From Pseudonocardia kujensis (lineage in GTDB: Bacteria; Actinomycetota; Actinomycetes; Mycobacteriales; Pseudonocardiaceae): DNA of 64,000 nucleotides. The DNA lies in the NCBI RefSeq assembly GCF_021283305.1, contig NZ_JAJSOK010000018.1, positions 55,591 to 119,590 on the forward strand, in the 5' to 3' direction. The position numbers and the translations under genes are program-made. The notes under the pieces were generated by a model. That model ran no database searches. It had not been told where the DNA came from and saw only the letters and a program-made list of their open reading frames with translations. Numbering within the stretch: the first letter of the stretch is position 1; each line of letters begins with the position of its first letter. Shown here one piece after another: positions 44,560 to 52,343 of the stretch.

Positions 44560-46443
44560 GTGACCGCCCTCCCGGAACCGCCGGCGCAGGACCGGGTCCG
44601 CATCCGGTTCGACCCGGACGGCGCCCGGCCCCGCGAGGTCCGGGTCCCCGCCGGGGCGACGCTGTTCGACGCGGCGAGCTGGAACGGCATCGCCGTCGAC
44701 TCGACCTGCGGAGGCCACGGCACGTGCCGCAAGTGCCGGATGCGGGTCGTCGAGGGCGACGTGCCGGTGTCCCGGCTGGACCCGCGCGCGTTCGGCCCGG
44801 AGGAGCTGCGCGCGGGCTGGCGCCTGGCGTGCCGCGCCCGGGCCGAGCAGGACCTGCGGGTGGAGGTGCCGCCGCTGGTCACCCGGCCGAAGGCGGCCAC
44901 CGTCGGCGTCGGGCGCCAGGTGATCCTGCGACCCGCCCTGCAGAAGCGCTGCCTGACGCTGCCCGAGCCGTCCCTCGCCGACCAGCGCACCGACGTCGAA
45001 CGCCTGCGCGACGCCCTGCCCGACCTCGAGCTGCGGGTGGACCTGCCGGCGATCCGGGGCCTTGCCGCCGCGCTGCGGGCCGCGGACCACACCGGGGACC
45101 GCGCGGTCACCGCGGTCGTCGTGGACGACGTGCTCGTCGACGTCGAGCCGGGGGACACGACCGCGCGGCTCTTCGGCATCGCCTTCGACCTGGGCACGAC
45201 GACCGTCGTGGCGACGCTGCTCGACCTCGCCACCGGGACACCGGTCGCCGTCGCGTCGCGGCTGAACCCCCAGCAGTCGCACGGGGCCGACGTGATCACC
45301 CGGATCAGCGCGACGATGACCGACCCCACGGCGCTGGACCGGCTCACCGCGCTCGCCCACGAGGGCCTCGACCGGCTCACGGCCGAGGTCTGCGCCGACG
45401 GCGGCGTCGACCGCCGCGAGGTCTACGAGATCGCGGTGGCGGGCAACGCCACCATGACCCACCTCGCCCTCGGGCTGGACCCCGAGCCGCTGGGGGTGGC
45501 CCCGTTCGTCATGGCCTCCCGCTCGTTCGACGGCCTCACGGCCGCCGACCTCGGGGTGCGGGTGCACCCGCGGGCCAGGGCCTACGTGTTCCCGGCCCTC
45601 GGCGCCTACGTCGGCGGCGACATCGTCGCCGGGGCGCTCGCCTCGGGAATGGACCGCGACCGGCGCATCCGGCTCTTCATCGACATCGGCACGAACTGCG
45701 AGATCCTCCTCGCGGCCGGCGACCGCCTGCTGGCCACGGCCGCCCCCGCCGGGCCGGCGTTCGAGGGCGCCGCGATCCGCTGCGGGATGCGGGCCGCGCC
45801 CGGTGCGGTCGAGGGCGTGAAGATCAGCGACGACGACGTCGTCCTGCAGGTCATCGGGGACGTCGAGCCGGCCGGGCTGGCCGGGTCGGGCCTCGTCGAC
45901 GCCGTGGCGGCGATGGTGGCCGCCGGCCTCGTCGACGCCTCCGGGCGGCTCGTCGCCCCGGACGCGCCGGGCGTGCCGCCCGGGTTGGCCACGCGGCTGC
46001 GGCAGGTCGGCCAGGAGCGGGTCTTCGTGCTGCACTTCCGCGGGCACGACCCGGACGGCGACCCCGCGGACGCGCTCTACCTGTCGCAGCGCGACATCCG
46101 CGAGCTGCAGTTCGCCAAGGCGGCGATCTCCACGGGCTGGCAGCTGCTGCTGGAGGAGCAGGGGCTGACCGCCGCCGACGTGACCCAGGTGCTGCTGGCC
46201 GGGTCCTTCGGCAGCTACCTCGCCCCGACCGCCGCGGTGCGGATCGGGCTGGTGCCCGAGGTCGCGCTGCTGCGCATCGTGAGCGCGGGCAACGTGGCGG
46301 GGGAGGGCGCCAAGATGGCGCTGCTGTCGGTGCGCGAGCGGGCGGCTGCACAGGCACTGCTGGAGGAGGTGCACTACGTCGAGCTCTCCGACCGCGCCGA
46401 CTTCAACGACCGGTTCGTCGAGCGCCTCGCGTTCCCGGTCTGA
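44560..46443 (+). CDS. Corrinoid activation protein (RACo-type, 2Fe-2S + ASKHA domains)
   Basis: This 627-residue reductive activator returns inactive Co(II) corrinoid to Co(I) at the expense of ATP. The N-terminus is a plant-type [2Fe-2S] domain with Cys50, Cys56, Cys59 and Cys91 (CGGHGTCRKC...LACRA). A linker domain follows, then an actin-like ATPase domain (FGIAFDLGTTTVVATLLDL; GNATMTHLALGLDPEPLG; FIDIGTNCEILL; LLAGSFGSYL). The GTG at 44560 lies two bases past the previous stop. The presence of a dedicated activator makes a working corrinoid methyl transfer pathway very likely. Confidence 0.93.
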   Translation: MTALPEPPAQDRVRIRFDPDGARPREVRVPAGATLFDAASWNGIAVDSTCGGHGTCRKCRMRVVEGDVPVSRLDPRAFGPEELRAGWRLACRARAEQDLRVEVPPLVTRPKAATVGVGRQVILRPALQKRCLTLPEPSLADQRTDVERLRDALPDLELRVDLPAIRGLAAALRAADHTGDRAVTAVVVDDVLVDVEPGDTTARLFGIAFDLGTTTVVATLLDLATGTPVAVASRLNPQQSHGADVITRISATMTDPTALDRLTALAHEGLDRLTAEVCADGGVDRREVYEIAVAGNATMTHLALGLDPEPLGVAPFVMASRSFDGLTAADLGVRVHPRARAYVFPALGAYVGGDIVAGALASGMDRDRRIRLFIDIGTNCEILLAAGDRLLATAAPAGPAFEGAAIRCGMRAAPGAVEGVKISDDDVVLQVIGDVEPAGLAGSGLVDAVAAMVAAGLVDASGRLVAPDAPGVPPGLATRLRQVGQERVFVLHFRGHDPDGDPADALYLSQRDIRELQFAKAAISTGWQLLLEEQGLTAADVTQVLLAGSFGSYLAPTAAVRIGLVPEVALLRIVSAGNVAGEGAKMALLSVRERAAAQALLEEVHYVELSDRADFNDRFVERLAFPV

Positions 46444-46450
46444 ACGCGCG

Positions 46451-47044
46451 GTGCACGAGGACCGGGTCGCGGTGGTCGCGTGCGGGGCGATCGCCCGGCA
46501 CGTGGCCGTGGTCGCGGCCCGCCGCGGCTGGCCCGTCGACGTCGTGCCGCTTCCCCCGTTGCTGCACAACCGGCCCGAGCGGATCGCCGCCGCCGTCGAG
46601 CGCGAGGTGGCGCGCCTGCGGCCGCGGTATCCGCGAATCGCCGTCGGGTACGCGGACTGCGGCAGCCACGGCGCGCTCGACGACGTCTGCGCCCGCTGGG
46701 AGGTGCCCCGGCTGCCCGGCACCGACTGCTACTCGGTCTTCGCCGGCGCCGCCCGGATGCACGCGTTGCTCGAGGCGGAACCCGGCACCTACGTGCTGAC
46801 CGACTACCTCGCGGCGTCCTTCCACCGCTCCGTCGTCGTCGAGCTCGGTCTGGACCGGTACCCGGAGCTGCGCGACGACTACTTCGGCCACTACCGGCGC
46901 GTCGTCTGGCTCGCGCAGCACCCGACCGCGAACCTTCGTGCGGCGGCGCAGCGGGCGGCCGGCGTCCTCGGCCTGCCCCTTGAGGAGGTCGCCGTCGGCG
47001 ACCTCCTCCTGGAGCGGGCGGTCGAGGAGCTGGTGCACGCCTGA
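46451..47044 (+). CDS. DUF1638 protein associated with corrinoid methyltransferases
   Basis: This 197-residue protein (GTG start) matches DUF1638: AVVACGAIARHVAVVAAR, PPLLHNRPERIAAAVE, GYADCGSHGALDDVC and LPGTDCYSVFAGAARM. The conserved Cys and His residues suggest metal or cofactor binding. Genes of this family are repeatedly found with MttB-like methyltransferases and corrinoid proteins, as here, where it ends the plus-strand operon. The function is not known; a helper in corrinoid handling is a fair guess. Confidence 0.85.
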   Translation: MHEDRVAVVACGAIARHVAVVAARRGWPVDVVPLPPLLHNRPERIAAAVEREVARLRPRYPRIAVGYADCGSHGALDDVCARWEVPRLPGTDCYSVFAGAARMHALLEAEPGTYVLTDYLAASFHRSVVVELGLDRYPELRDDYFGHYRRVVWLAQHPTANLRAAAQRAAGVLGLPLEEVAVGDLLLERAVEELVHA

Positions 47045-47080
47045 TTCGCGTCGTCGCCCAGGCTCGTCCGGCGCCCGACG

Positions 47081-47102
47081 ACGGCCGCACCGCGGCGGCC
47101 GT
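47081..47102. terminator. GC-rich hairpin after DUF1638 gene
   Basis: ACGGCC and GGCCGT flank a short GC-rich loop and could form a hairpin about 40 bases after the operon stop. There is no T-run. This is weak evidence for a terminator between the corrinoid operon and the next promoter. Confidence 0.3.
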
Positions 47103-47152
47103 GACCCGGTGCCGACCGGGCGCCGTGGTGGGTCTCGCCTGCCGGCGGCATC

Positions 47153-47181
47153 TCCTATAGTGTCTTGCTTTCACTATAGGA
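47153..47181. promoter_or_regulatory. 10-bp perfect inverted repeat (TCCTATAGTG/CACTATAGGA)
   Basis: TCCTATAGTG (47153-47162) and CACTATAGGA (47172-47181) are exact reverse complements with a 9-base spacer, ending 20 bases before the DUF1116 start. The CTATAG core recurs at 49.33 kb, and a CATAG-containing variant at 54.88-54.91 kb. I infer an operator of the carbamoyl/nitrile locus; the TATAGT bases could double as a -10 element. Confidence 0.65.
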
Positions 47182-47201
47182 ATCGCAGAACGGAGGCGAC
47201 G

Positions 47202-48608
47202 ATGCCCCGCGTGGCACTCCCCGAGCAGGTCGAGGTGGTCAACGTCGGCCTGCCCATGTTCGCCGAGGCGATCCGCGAGCAGGGGGGTTCCGTCCAACAG
47301 GTCGACTGGCGGATCCCGGCCGGTGGCGACCCGGCCGCCGTCCGGCTGCTCACGGCGTTGTCCGGTCGCCACGCCGCGGTCGTCGACGAGGCGAACCGGG
47401 AGGTCGTGCGGAGGCTGGACGAGGGCGTGCCGCAGCTGGTCGCCATGGGTCGCGTCGCCGACGTCCCGGGCTACGCGGGCCGCACCCTGCTGCACTGCGG
47501 ACCTCCCGTCGACTACGCGGACGCCTGCGACCCGCTGCGCCGGTCGATGCGGGCCGCGGTGGTCGCCGAAGGCTGGGCCGCCGACGTCGCGGAGGCCGAC
47601 GGGCTGCTCGCCCGGGGCGACGTCGCGCTCGACGCCGCGAACCACCACGACACCGTGGTCCCGATGGCGAGCGCGGTCGGGCCGTCCCAGCCGGTGTTCG
47701 TCGTCGAGAACCGCGAGGGCGGGACCCGTGCGTACGCACCGGTGAACCAGGGGCCCGGGGAGGTCGCCTGGTTCGGCCGGGAGACGGACGCGGCGATCGC
47801 CCGGCTCCGGTTCCTCGCCGACGTCGCGGGGGACGCGCTGGCGCACGTGCTCGCGGGCTCCGGTCCGATCGACCTGCTGGCCCTCGCCGCCCAGGGCATC
47901 ACGATGGGCGACGACCTCCACATGCGAACGCAGGCGGCGACGAACCTGTTCACCCGGGCGGTCCTGTCGCACCTCGCGTCCCTTCCCGACGCCGCACGCG
48001 GCCCCTTCGCCTCGTACCTCGCCGGCAACCACCTGTTCTTCCTCAACGCCGCGATGGCCGCCGCGAAGTCGCTGCAGCTGTGGGCGGAGCAGGTGCCGAA
48101 CTCCAGCATCGTCACCACGATGTCCCGCAACGGCACGACGTTCGGGATCAAGCTGGCCGGGAGCCCCGACTGGCACCTCTGCGAGGCGCCTCCCGTGGGC
48201 GACGCGCTCTACTACTCCGGCTTCGGCCCGGAGACCGCCGCCCGGGACATCGGTGACAGCGCGGTCCTCGAGCTGACCGGCATGGGTGGCCCGGCGGCGG
48301 GCGGTTCGGCCGCGGTGGCGGCCTTCCTCGGCGGCACGATGGCCGGTGCCGCGGAGGCGACCCACTCCTTCCGGGCCATCTGCGCCGGGACGAGCTCGCG
48401 CTTCACCCTCCCGCCGCTGGAGTTCGAGGGCACCCCGCTCGGGATCGACGTGCGGAAGGTGGTCGAGACCGGGATCACCCCCAAGGTGACGACGGGCATC
48501 CTGCACGCCACCGCGGGGACCGGGCAGGTCGGAGCCGGGGTGGCGACCGCGCCCCCGGAGTGCTTCGGGGCCGCGCTGCGCGCCCTCGGGGAACGCCTCG
48601 GGAGCTGA
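47202..48608 (+). CDS. DUF1116 protein (AllG/YlbE-like, oxamate carbamoyltransferase subunit)
   Basis: This 468-residue protein matches DUF1116 (E. coli YlbE): EVVNVGLPMFAEAIREQGGS, VDWRIPAGGDP, LHCGPPVDYADACDPLRRSM, GAPLD-like LALAAQGITMGDDLHMRTQA and LAGNHLFFLNAAMAAAKSLQ. Work on anaerobic allantoin use assigns FdrA, YlbE and YlbF homologues to oxamate carbamoyltransferase, which splits oxalurate to oxamate and carbamoyl phosphate. The ATG at 47202 follows GGAGGCGAC and the palindromic operator. The matching subunits lie at 48614 and 52340. The true substrate here may not be oxalurate. Confidence 0.85.
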   Translation: MPRVALPEQVEVVNVGLPMFAEAIREQGGSVQQVDWRIPAGGDPAAVRLLTALSGRHAAVVDEANREVVRRLDEGVPQLVAMGRVADVPGYAGRTLLHCGPPVDYADACDPLRRSMRAAVVAEGWAADVAEADGLLARGDVALDAANHHDTVVPMASAVGPSQPVFVVENREGGTRAYAPVNQGPGEVAWFGRETDAAIARLRFLADVAGDALAHVLAGSGPIDLLALAAQGITMGDDLHMRTQAATNLFTRAVLSHLASLPDAARGPFASYLAGNHLFFLNAAMAAAKSLQLWAEQVPNSSIVTTMSRNGTTFGIKLAGSPDWHLCEAPPVGDALYYSGFGPETAARDIGDSAVLELTGMGGPAAGGSAAVAAFLGGTMAGAAEATHSFRAICAGTSSRFTLPPLEFEGTPLGIDVRKVVETGITPKVTTGILHATAGTGQVGAGVATAPPECFGAALRALGERLGS

Positions 48609-48613
48609 GCCCG

Positions 48614-49348
48614 GTGGACGCCGCCGCGTTGCGGACCGTGGACCTCGGCCGCGGGGCGCGGTCACTGCTCGGGCGGCCGGGCGTCGCGAGGGTGCACTCG
48701 GTCCACCGCAGGGCGTTCTACCTCAGGATCCACGGTGGGCTCGTCGCGGTGACGGACCCGTCGGCGCCGCCCGGCCCGCTGCACCTGCGCTGCACCCCAG
48801 GCCTCCCGGCCGTGTCGCCCGGGCAGGCGGTGGCGGTCGACGGGGTGTCGGTGCGCGGCGTCGGCTGGTGCCTGTACCTCGATGCGCCGACCCCGCCCGC
48901 GGTGCTGCCTCCGCCCGAACTCCTGTCCGACGCCGTCCGCCCCGCCGACGTGCGGGAGGTCGCGGCGCTGATCGGCGGCCGCGGTCCGGGCCTCACACCC
49001 GCGGGAGACGACGTCCTCGCGGGGCTCGCGCTGGTCGCCCGCGCCCGCGGCGGACCGGCGGCGGAGGACGAGCTCCTCGCCTGTGTCGCCGCGGTCGAGA
49101 CCACGAGCCTGGCCGCGGCGTTCCTGGGCTGGGCCGCACGGGGCGAGTCGATCGCCCCGGCCCACGAGGCCCTCGGGCACCTCGTGGGCCATCGCGAGGA
49201 CCCGGGGAGCGAGGCGCGGCTCGCGGCGACGGGTGCGTCGTCGGGCGAGGCCCTCCTGCTCGGGCTCCGGCTGGGTGTCCGCCGAGGTCGCCTGCGGCCG
49301 GGTGGTGTCCTGGACCACAGGCTGTTCACTATAGTAGGAATCGACTGA
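48614..49348 (+). CDS. DUF2877 protein (AllH/YlbF-like)
   Basis: This 244-residue protein carries the DUF2877 signature GRGPGLTPAGDDVLAGLALV (about 138-157). It begins at a GTG 6 bp after the DUF1116 stop. In E. coli the equivalent YlbF is the third component of oxamate carbamoyltransferase, encoded with FdrA, YlbE and carbamate kinase. The C-terminal half (ETTSLAAAFLGWAARGESI) keeps the family helix pattern. Its last codons overlap a second CTATAG site that precedes the nitrile hydratase genes. Confidence 0.85.
   Translation: MDAAALRTVDLGRGARSLLGRPGVARVHSVHRRAFYLRIHGGLVAVTDPSAPPGPLHLRCTPGLPAVSPGQAVAVDGVSVRGVGWCLYLDAPTPPAVLPPPELLSDAVRPADVREVAALIGGRGPGLTPAGDDVLAGLALVARARGGPAAEDELLACVAAVETTSLAAAFLGWAARGESIAPAHEALGHLVGHREDPGSEARLAATGASSGEALLLGLRLGVRRGRLRPGGVLDHRLFTIVGID
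49327..49340 (+). promoter_or_regulatory. CACTATAGTAGGAA site before nitrile hydratase genes
   Basis: CACTATAGTAGGAA contains the 8-bp palindrome ACTATAGT and matches one arm of the 47.15 kb operator followed by the same GGAATCG, with TA inserted. It lies inside the end of the DUF2877 gene, 35 bases upstream of nthB. It could be an operator or an internal promoter (TATAGT as -10). Confidence 0.5.
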
Positions 49349-49374
49349 AGCATCCGACACGTGGAGGTGGTCAG

Positions 49375-50043
49375 GTGGGCGGCATCGCCGACCTCGGAGG
49401 TCAGGAAGGCTGGGGCGCGGCCGCCCCGCCGCCGGCGGACGAACCGGTCTTCGCCGAGCCGTGGGAAGGCCGCGCGTTCGCCCTCACCGCGTTCACGATG
49501 GGCCGGATCTCCGGGCGCAACCTCGACGCGTTCCGGCACAGCCTCGAGCGGCTCGGGCGCGCCGCCTACTTCGACGACGGCTACTACGGACGCTGGCTCA
49601 ACGCCGCCGAGCTGATGCTCACCGAGAGCGGCATCCTCGCGGAGGGTGCCGTCAACGCCCGCGCCCGGCGGCTGCGCGGCGAGCAGGTGGAGGAGCCACC
49701 GGCACCCGAGCCCTGCAAACCGGACTACGCGCCGACGGCGGCGGGCTCGCTCCGTGAGGTGGACGACGCACCCCGCTTCGACGTCGGGGACCGTGTGCGG
49801 GCCGTGGCCGCGGCCCCGTCGGAGTTCACGAGGCTGCCGAACTACACACGAGGACGCACCGGGACGGTCGAGATGGTGCAGCCCGCCCATCTCCTGCCCG
49901 ACACCCACGCCCTGTTCCGGGGCGAGAACCCGCAGCACGTCTACTCCGTCCGGTTCGACTCCCGCGAGCTGTGGGGACCGGAGGCCGAACCCTTCCAGCT
50001 CACCATCGAGATGTACGACAGCTACCTGGAGCCCGCCTCATGA
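49375..50043 (+). CDS. nthB: Nitrile hydratase subunit beta
   Basis: This 222-residue beta subunit has the N-terminal VGGIADLGGQEGWGAA (normally MNGIHDLGGMxGFG), EPVFAEPWEGRAFALTAFTM, YYGRWLNAAELMLTESGI and a C-terminal SH3-like domain (FDVGDRVRAVAA, HTRLPxYxRG-like TRLPNYTRGRTGTVEM, VYSVRFDSRELWG). The start is GTG with GGAGGTGGTCA before it. Beta-alpha-activator order is the usual one for cobalt-type enzymes. It overlaps the alpha subunit by 4 bp. With it, the enzyme hydrates nitriles to amides. Confidence 0.93.
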   Translation: MGGIADLGGQEGWGAAAPPPADEPVFAEPWEGRAFALTAFTMGRISGRNLDAFRHSLERLGRAAYFDDGYYGRWLNAAELMLTESGILAEGAVNARARRLRGEQVEEPPAPEPCKPDYAPTAAGSLREVDDAPRFDVGDRVRAVAAAPSEFTRLPNYTRGRTGTVEMVQPAHLLPDTHALFRGENPQHVYSVRFDSRELWGPEAEPFQLTIEMYDSYLEPAS

Positions 50044-50654
50044 CCACCCAGTACGACCCGGCCGACCTCGGCACCGAGCGGCTGTCCCCGGCACTGCGCA
50101 CCGAGGCCCTCGAGCAGCTGCTCACCGAGCGGGGCCTCGTGCGGACGGACGTGATCGACGGCTTCGTCGCCAAGTACGAGTCCGATTTGGGCCCGCTCAA
50201 CGGGGCCAGGGTCGTCGCGCGGGCCTGGGTGGACCCGGAGTACAAGGCGCGGCTGCTGAAGAACGGCACCGAGGCGATCAAGGAGGTCGCCTGGGGCGGC
50301 GGGGCGAACGGCGAGCACATCGTCGTCGTCGAGAACACGCCCACGCGGCACAACGTCGTGGTGTGCACCCTGTGCTCCTGCTACCCGTGGCCGGTCCTCG
50401 GGCTCCCGCCGTCCTGGTACAAGGACCCCGTCTACCGGGCCCGGGTGGTCCGCGAACCGCGCACGGTCCTCGCCGAGATGGGCCTCGAGCTCGACGACGA
50501 CGTGGAGATCGTGGTCCGCGACTCCAGCAGCGAGGTGCGGTGGCTGGTCCTGCCCGAGCGGCCGGCCGGCACCGAGGACCTCACCGAGGAGGAGCTCGTG
50601 CCCCTCATCGGCCGCGACGCACTGGTCGGCGTCGCGAAGGTGGCCGCGCCGTGA
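50040..50654 (+). CDS. nthA: Nitrile hydratase subunit alpha (cobalt type)
   Basis: This 204-residue alpha subunit has the metal-claw motif VVCTLCSCYPW with Cys109, Cys112, Ser113 and Cys114. Thr at the CTLC position is the mark of cobalt enzymes (iron enzymes have CSLC). The cysteines at 112 and 114 are oxidised to sulfinic and sulfenic acid in known enzymes. GANGEHIVVVENTPTRHNVV and PSWYKDPVYRARVVREPRTV are family signatures. The gene overlaps nthB and the activator by 4 bp each. The substrate is not evident, and no amidase gene is present. Confidence 0.95.
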   Translation: MTTQYDPADLGTERLSPALRTEALEQLLTERGLVRTDVIDGFVAKYESDLGPLNGARVVARAWVDPEYKARLLKNGTEAIKEVAWGGGANGEHIVVVENTPTRHNVVVCTLCSCYPWPVLGLPPSWYKDPVYRARVVREPRTVLAEMGLELDDDVEIVVRDSSSEVRWLVLPERPAGTEDLTEEELVPLIGRDALVGVAKVAAP

Positions 50655-51046
50655 GCGCGGCTGCGCTCGCGCCGCTGGCGCTCGACGGGCCGGGGGCGCC
50701 GCCGCGGTCGAACGGCGAGCTCGTGTTCGCCGAGCCGTGGGAGTCGCGCGCCTTCGGCATGGCCGTGGCACTGCACGACGCGGGGGCCTTCGACTGGCCG
50801 GCCTTCCAGGCCGCCCTGATCGCCCGGATCGCGGCGTGGGAGGCGGATCGCTCCGGGGACGAGACCTGGAGCTACTACGTGCACTGGCTCGGCGCGCTGG
50901 AGGACGTCCTCGTCGCCGACGGGACGCTGGGGAACCGCGACATCACCGAACGGGCCGGACGGCTCGCCGCGCGGCCCGCGGGCCACGACCACGACCGGGA
51001 GCACGGCCACGGTCACGGCGCCCCTGCCGATCACCGAGAGCACTGA
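50651..51046 (+). CDS. Nitrile hydratase accessory/activator protein with His-rich tail
   Basis: This 131-residue protein resembles the N-terminal part of the beta subunit (NGELVFAEPWESRAFGMAVA, WSYYVHWLGALEDVLVADG), as is usual for the self-subunit-swapping cobalt chaperones (P14K/NhlE type). The C-terminus HDHDREHGHGHG...HREH is unusually rich in His and very probably binds cobalt. The GTG start overlaps the nthA stop. The final His-Arg-Glu-His codons already belong to the 9-bp tandem repeat that follows the gene, so the tail may have grown by repeat slippage. Confidence 0.88.
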   Translation: MSAAALAPLALDGPGAPPRSNGELVFAEPWESRAFGMAVALHDAGAFDWPAFQAALIARIAAWEADRSGDETWSYYVHWLGALEDVLVADGTLGNRDITERAGRLAARPAGHDHDREHGHGHGAPADHREH

Positions 51047-51121
51047 CAGCACTGACAGCACCGACAGCACTGACAGCACCGACAGCACCGACAGCACCGA
51101 GAGCCCCGACAGCACCGACGG
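51032..51121. repeat. Ten 9-bp tandem repeats (CACYGACAG)
   Basis: Ten consecutive 9-base units, mostly CACTGACAG or CACCGACAG with CACCGAGAG variants, run from the last codons of the nitrile hydratase activator to just before the end of the convergent glycosyltransferase gene. The unit length is a multiple of three, and unit 2 contains the activator's stop codon. It could act as a spacer or terminator region, and it is a likely site of length variation between strains. Confidence 0.9.
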
Positions 51122-51182
51122 GCGGACGCCCCCGCGGCGGGTGGACCCGCCGTGGGGGGGGCCCGACGGCGGGCCGGCGGTG

Positions 51183-52343
51183 TCAGACCCGGCTGCCGAC
51201 CCGGAGCCGGTCGTAGATCTCGAGGTGCCGAGCGGCACTGGCCTCCCACGTGAAGCGCGGCAGGATCGCCGCGCCCGCCGAGGCGAGATCCGACCGGAGC
51301 CGCGGTTCGTCGAGGAGCCGCATCACGGCGTCGGCGATCGCCCCGTGGTCCCCGACCGGGGGCAGGAGTGCGTCGACGCCGTCGGTCAGGTACTCGCGGA
51401 AGACGGGGAGATCCGAGGCGACGACCGGCAGCCCCGCCGCAAGGGCCTCGAGCACCGCGAGGCCCCAACCCTCCTTGACGGAGGGGAAGCACAGCGCGTC
51501 GGCGGTGTGGAACCAGCCGGCGAGCTCCTCCTCGCCCACGGTCCCGGCCAGCACCACGTCCTCGCCGGGCACCAGCCCGAGGTCGGGCAGCATCCCGAGC
51601 GCGGCCTCCCGGTACGCCGCGTGGTCCTGGAAGGAGTGCCCGCCGACGACGACCAGGGTCGCCACCGGCCCGCGCTCCCGTTTCACCCGCGCGAGCGCCC
51701 GGAAGGCGTGGACGGTGCCCTTGCGCGGCTCGACACCTCCGACACCGAGCAGGACGAAGCGGCCGGCGGGCACCCGCGCCCGCAGTGCCGCCCGCAGTGC
51801 GGGTGCGGGTGCCGGCAGGCGGTCCGGGTCCACCCCGTTCGGGACCACGGCGGCCTCCCGGCCGGGGTCCGACCGCAGGATCCGCCGCCACTGCTCGCTG
51901 ACGACCAGGACGACGTCGGGCTCGAGGATGGCCGCGCGTTGGCAGTCCCTCAACGTGCGGGTGGTGAAGTCGTCGACGTGGTGGACGGTGCGGACGACCG
52001 TCACGGGCGCACCAGCCTCCCGGACGCGCGCGGCGGCCCGGGCGGCGATGCAGTCCTGCGTGTGGACGACGTCGACCTGACCGACGAGCTCGGTCAGCCC
52101 GGCCTCCAGCGCGTCGATCGCGGCGAAGACGCGGTCGTCGAGCGTGGTCCCGGCGGGGGCGGGCGCGCGCAGGATCGTGTGCGGCACCGGCGTGGGGCGG
52201 AACAGCGGGACCTCGGGGTCGCCGAGCAGGACGAGCCGGACGTCGACGCCCTTCCGGTGCAGGGCCTCGGCCAGGGACAGCGTGTGGACGACGCCGCCGC
52301 GCGGCTTCACCGAGTAGGAGACGAGCGCGATCCGCGGGCTCAC
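51183..52343 (-). CDS. Family 4-type glycosyltransferase (MSMEG_0565-like)
   Basis: This 386-residue GT-B glycosyltransferase has PRIALVSYSVKPRGGVVHTL, VHTQDCIAARAAARVRE, LLGVGGVEPRKGTVHAFRAL and the nucleotide-sugar motif FPSVKEGWGLAVLEALAAGL. This combination recalls the MSMEG_0565 family that accompanies the Nit1C nitrilase cluster in mycobacteria and cyanobacteria. It overlaps the FdrA-like gene upstream by 4 bp and is the last gene of that operon. The sugar and acceptor are unknown. I assign the family from memory of its motifs, so the subfamily is less certain than the fold. Confidence 0.85.
   Translation of the reverse strand: MSPRIALVSYSVKPRGGVVHTLSLAEALHRKGVDVRLVLLGDPEVPLFRPTPVPHTILRAPAPAGTTLDDRVFAAIDALEAGLTELVGQVDVVHTQDCIAARAAARVREAGAPVTVVRTVHHVDDFTTRTLRDCQRAAILEPDVVLVVSEQWRRILRSDPGREAAVVPNGVDPDRLPAPAPALRAALRARVPAGRFVLLGVGGVEPRKGTVHAFRALARVKRERGPVATLVVVGGHSFQDHAAYREAALGMLPDLGLVPGEDVVLAGTVGEEELAGWFHTADALCFPSVKEGWGLAVLEALAAGLPVVASDLPVFREYLTDGVDALLPPVGDHGAIADAVMRLLDEPRLRSDLASAGAAILPRFTWEASAARHLEIYDRLRVGSRV

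Noticed and set aside
51032..51121. Possible CRISPR array
   Set aside because: The 9-bp units are directly adjacent with no spacers, so this is a simple tandem repeat.
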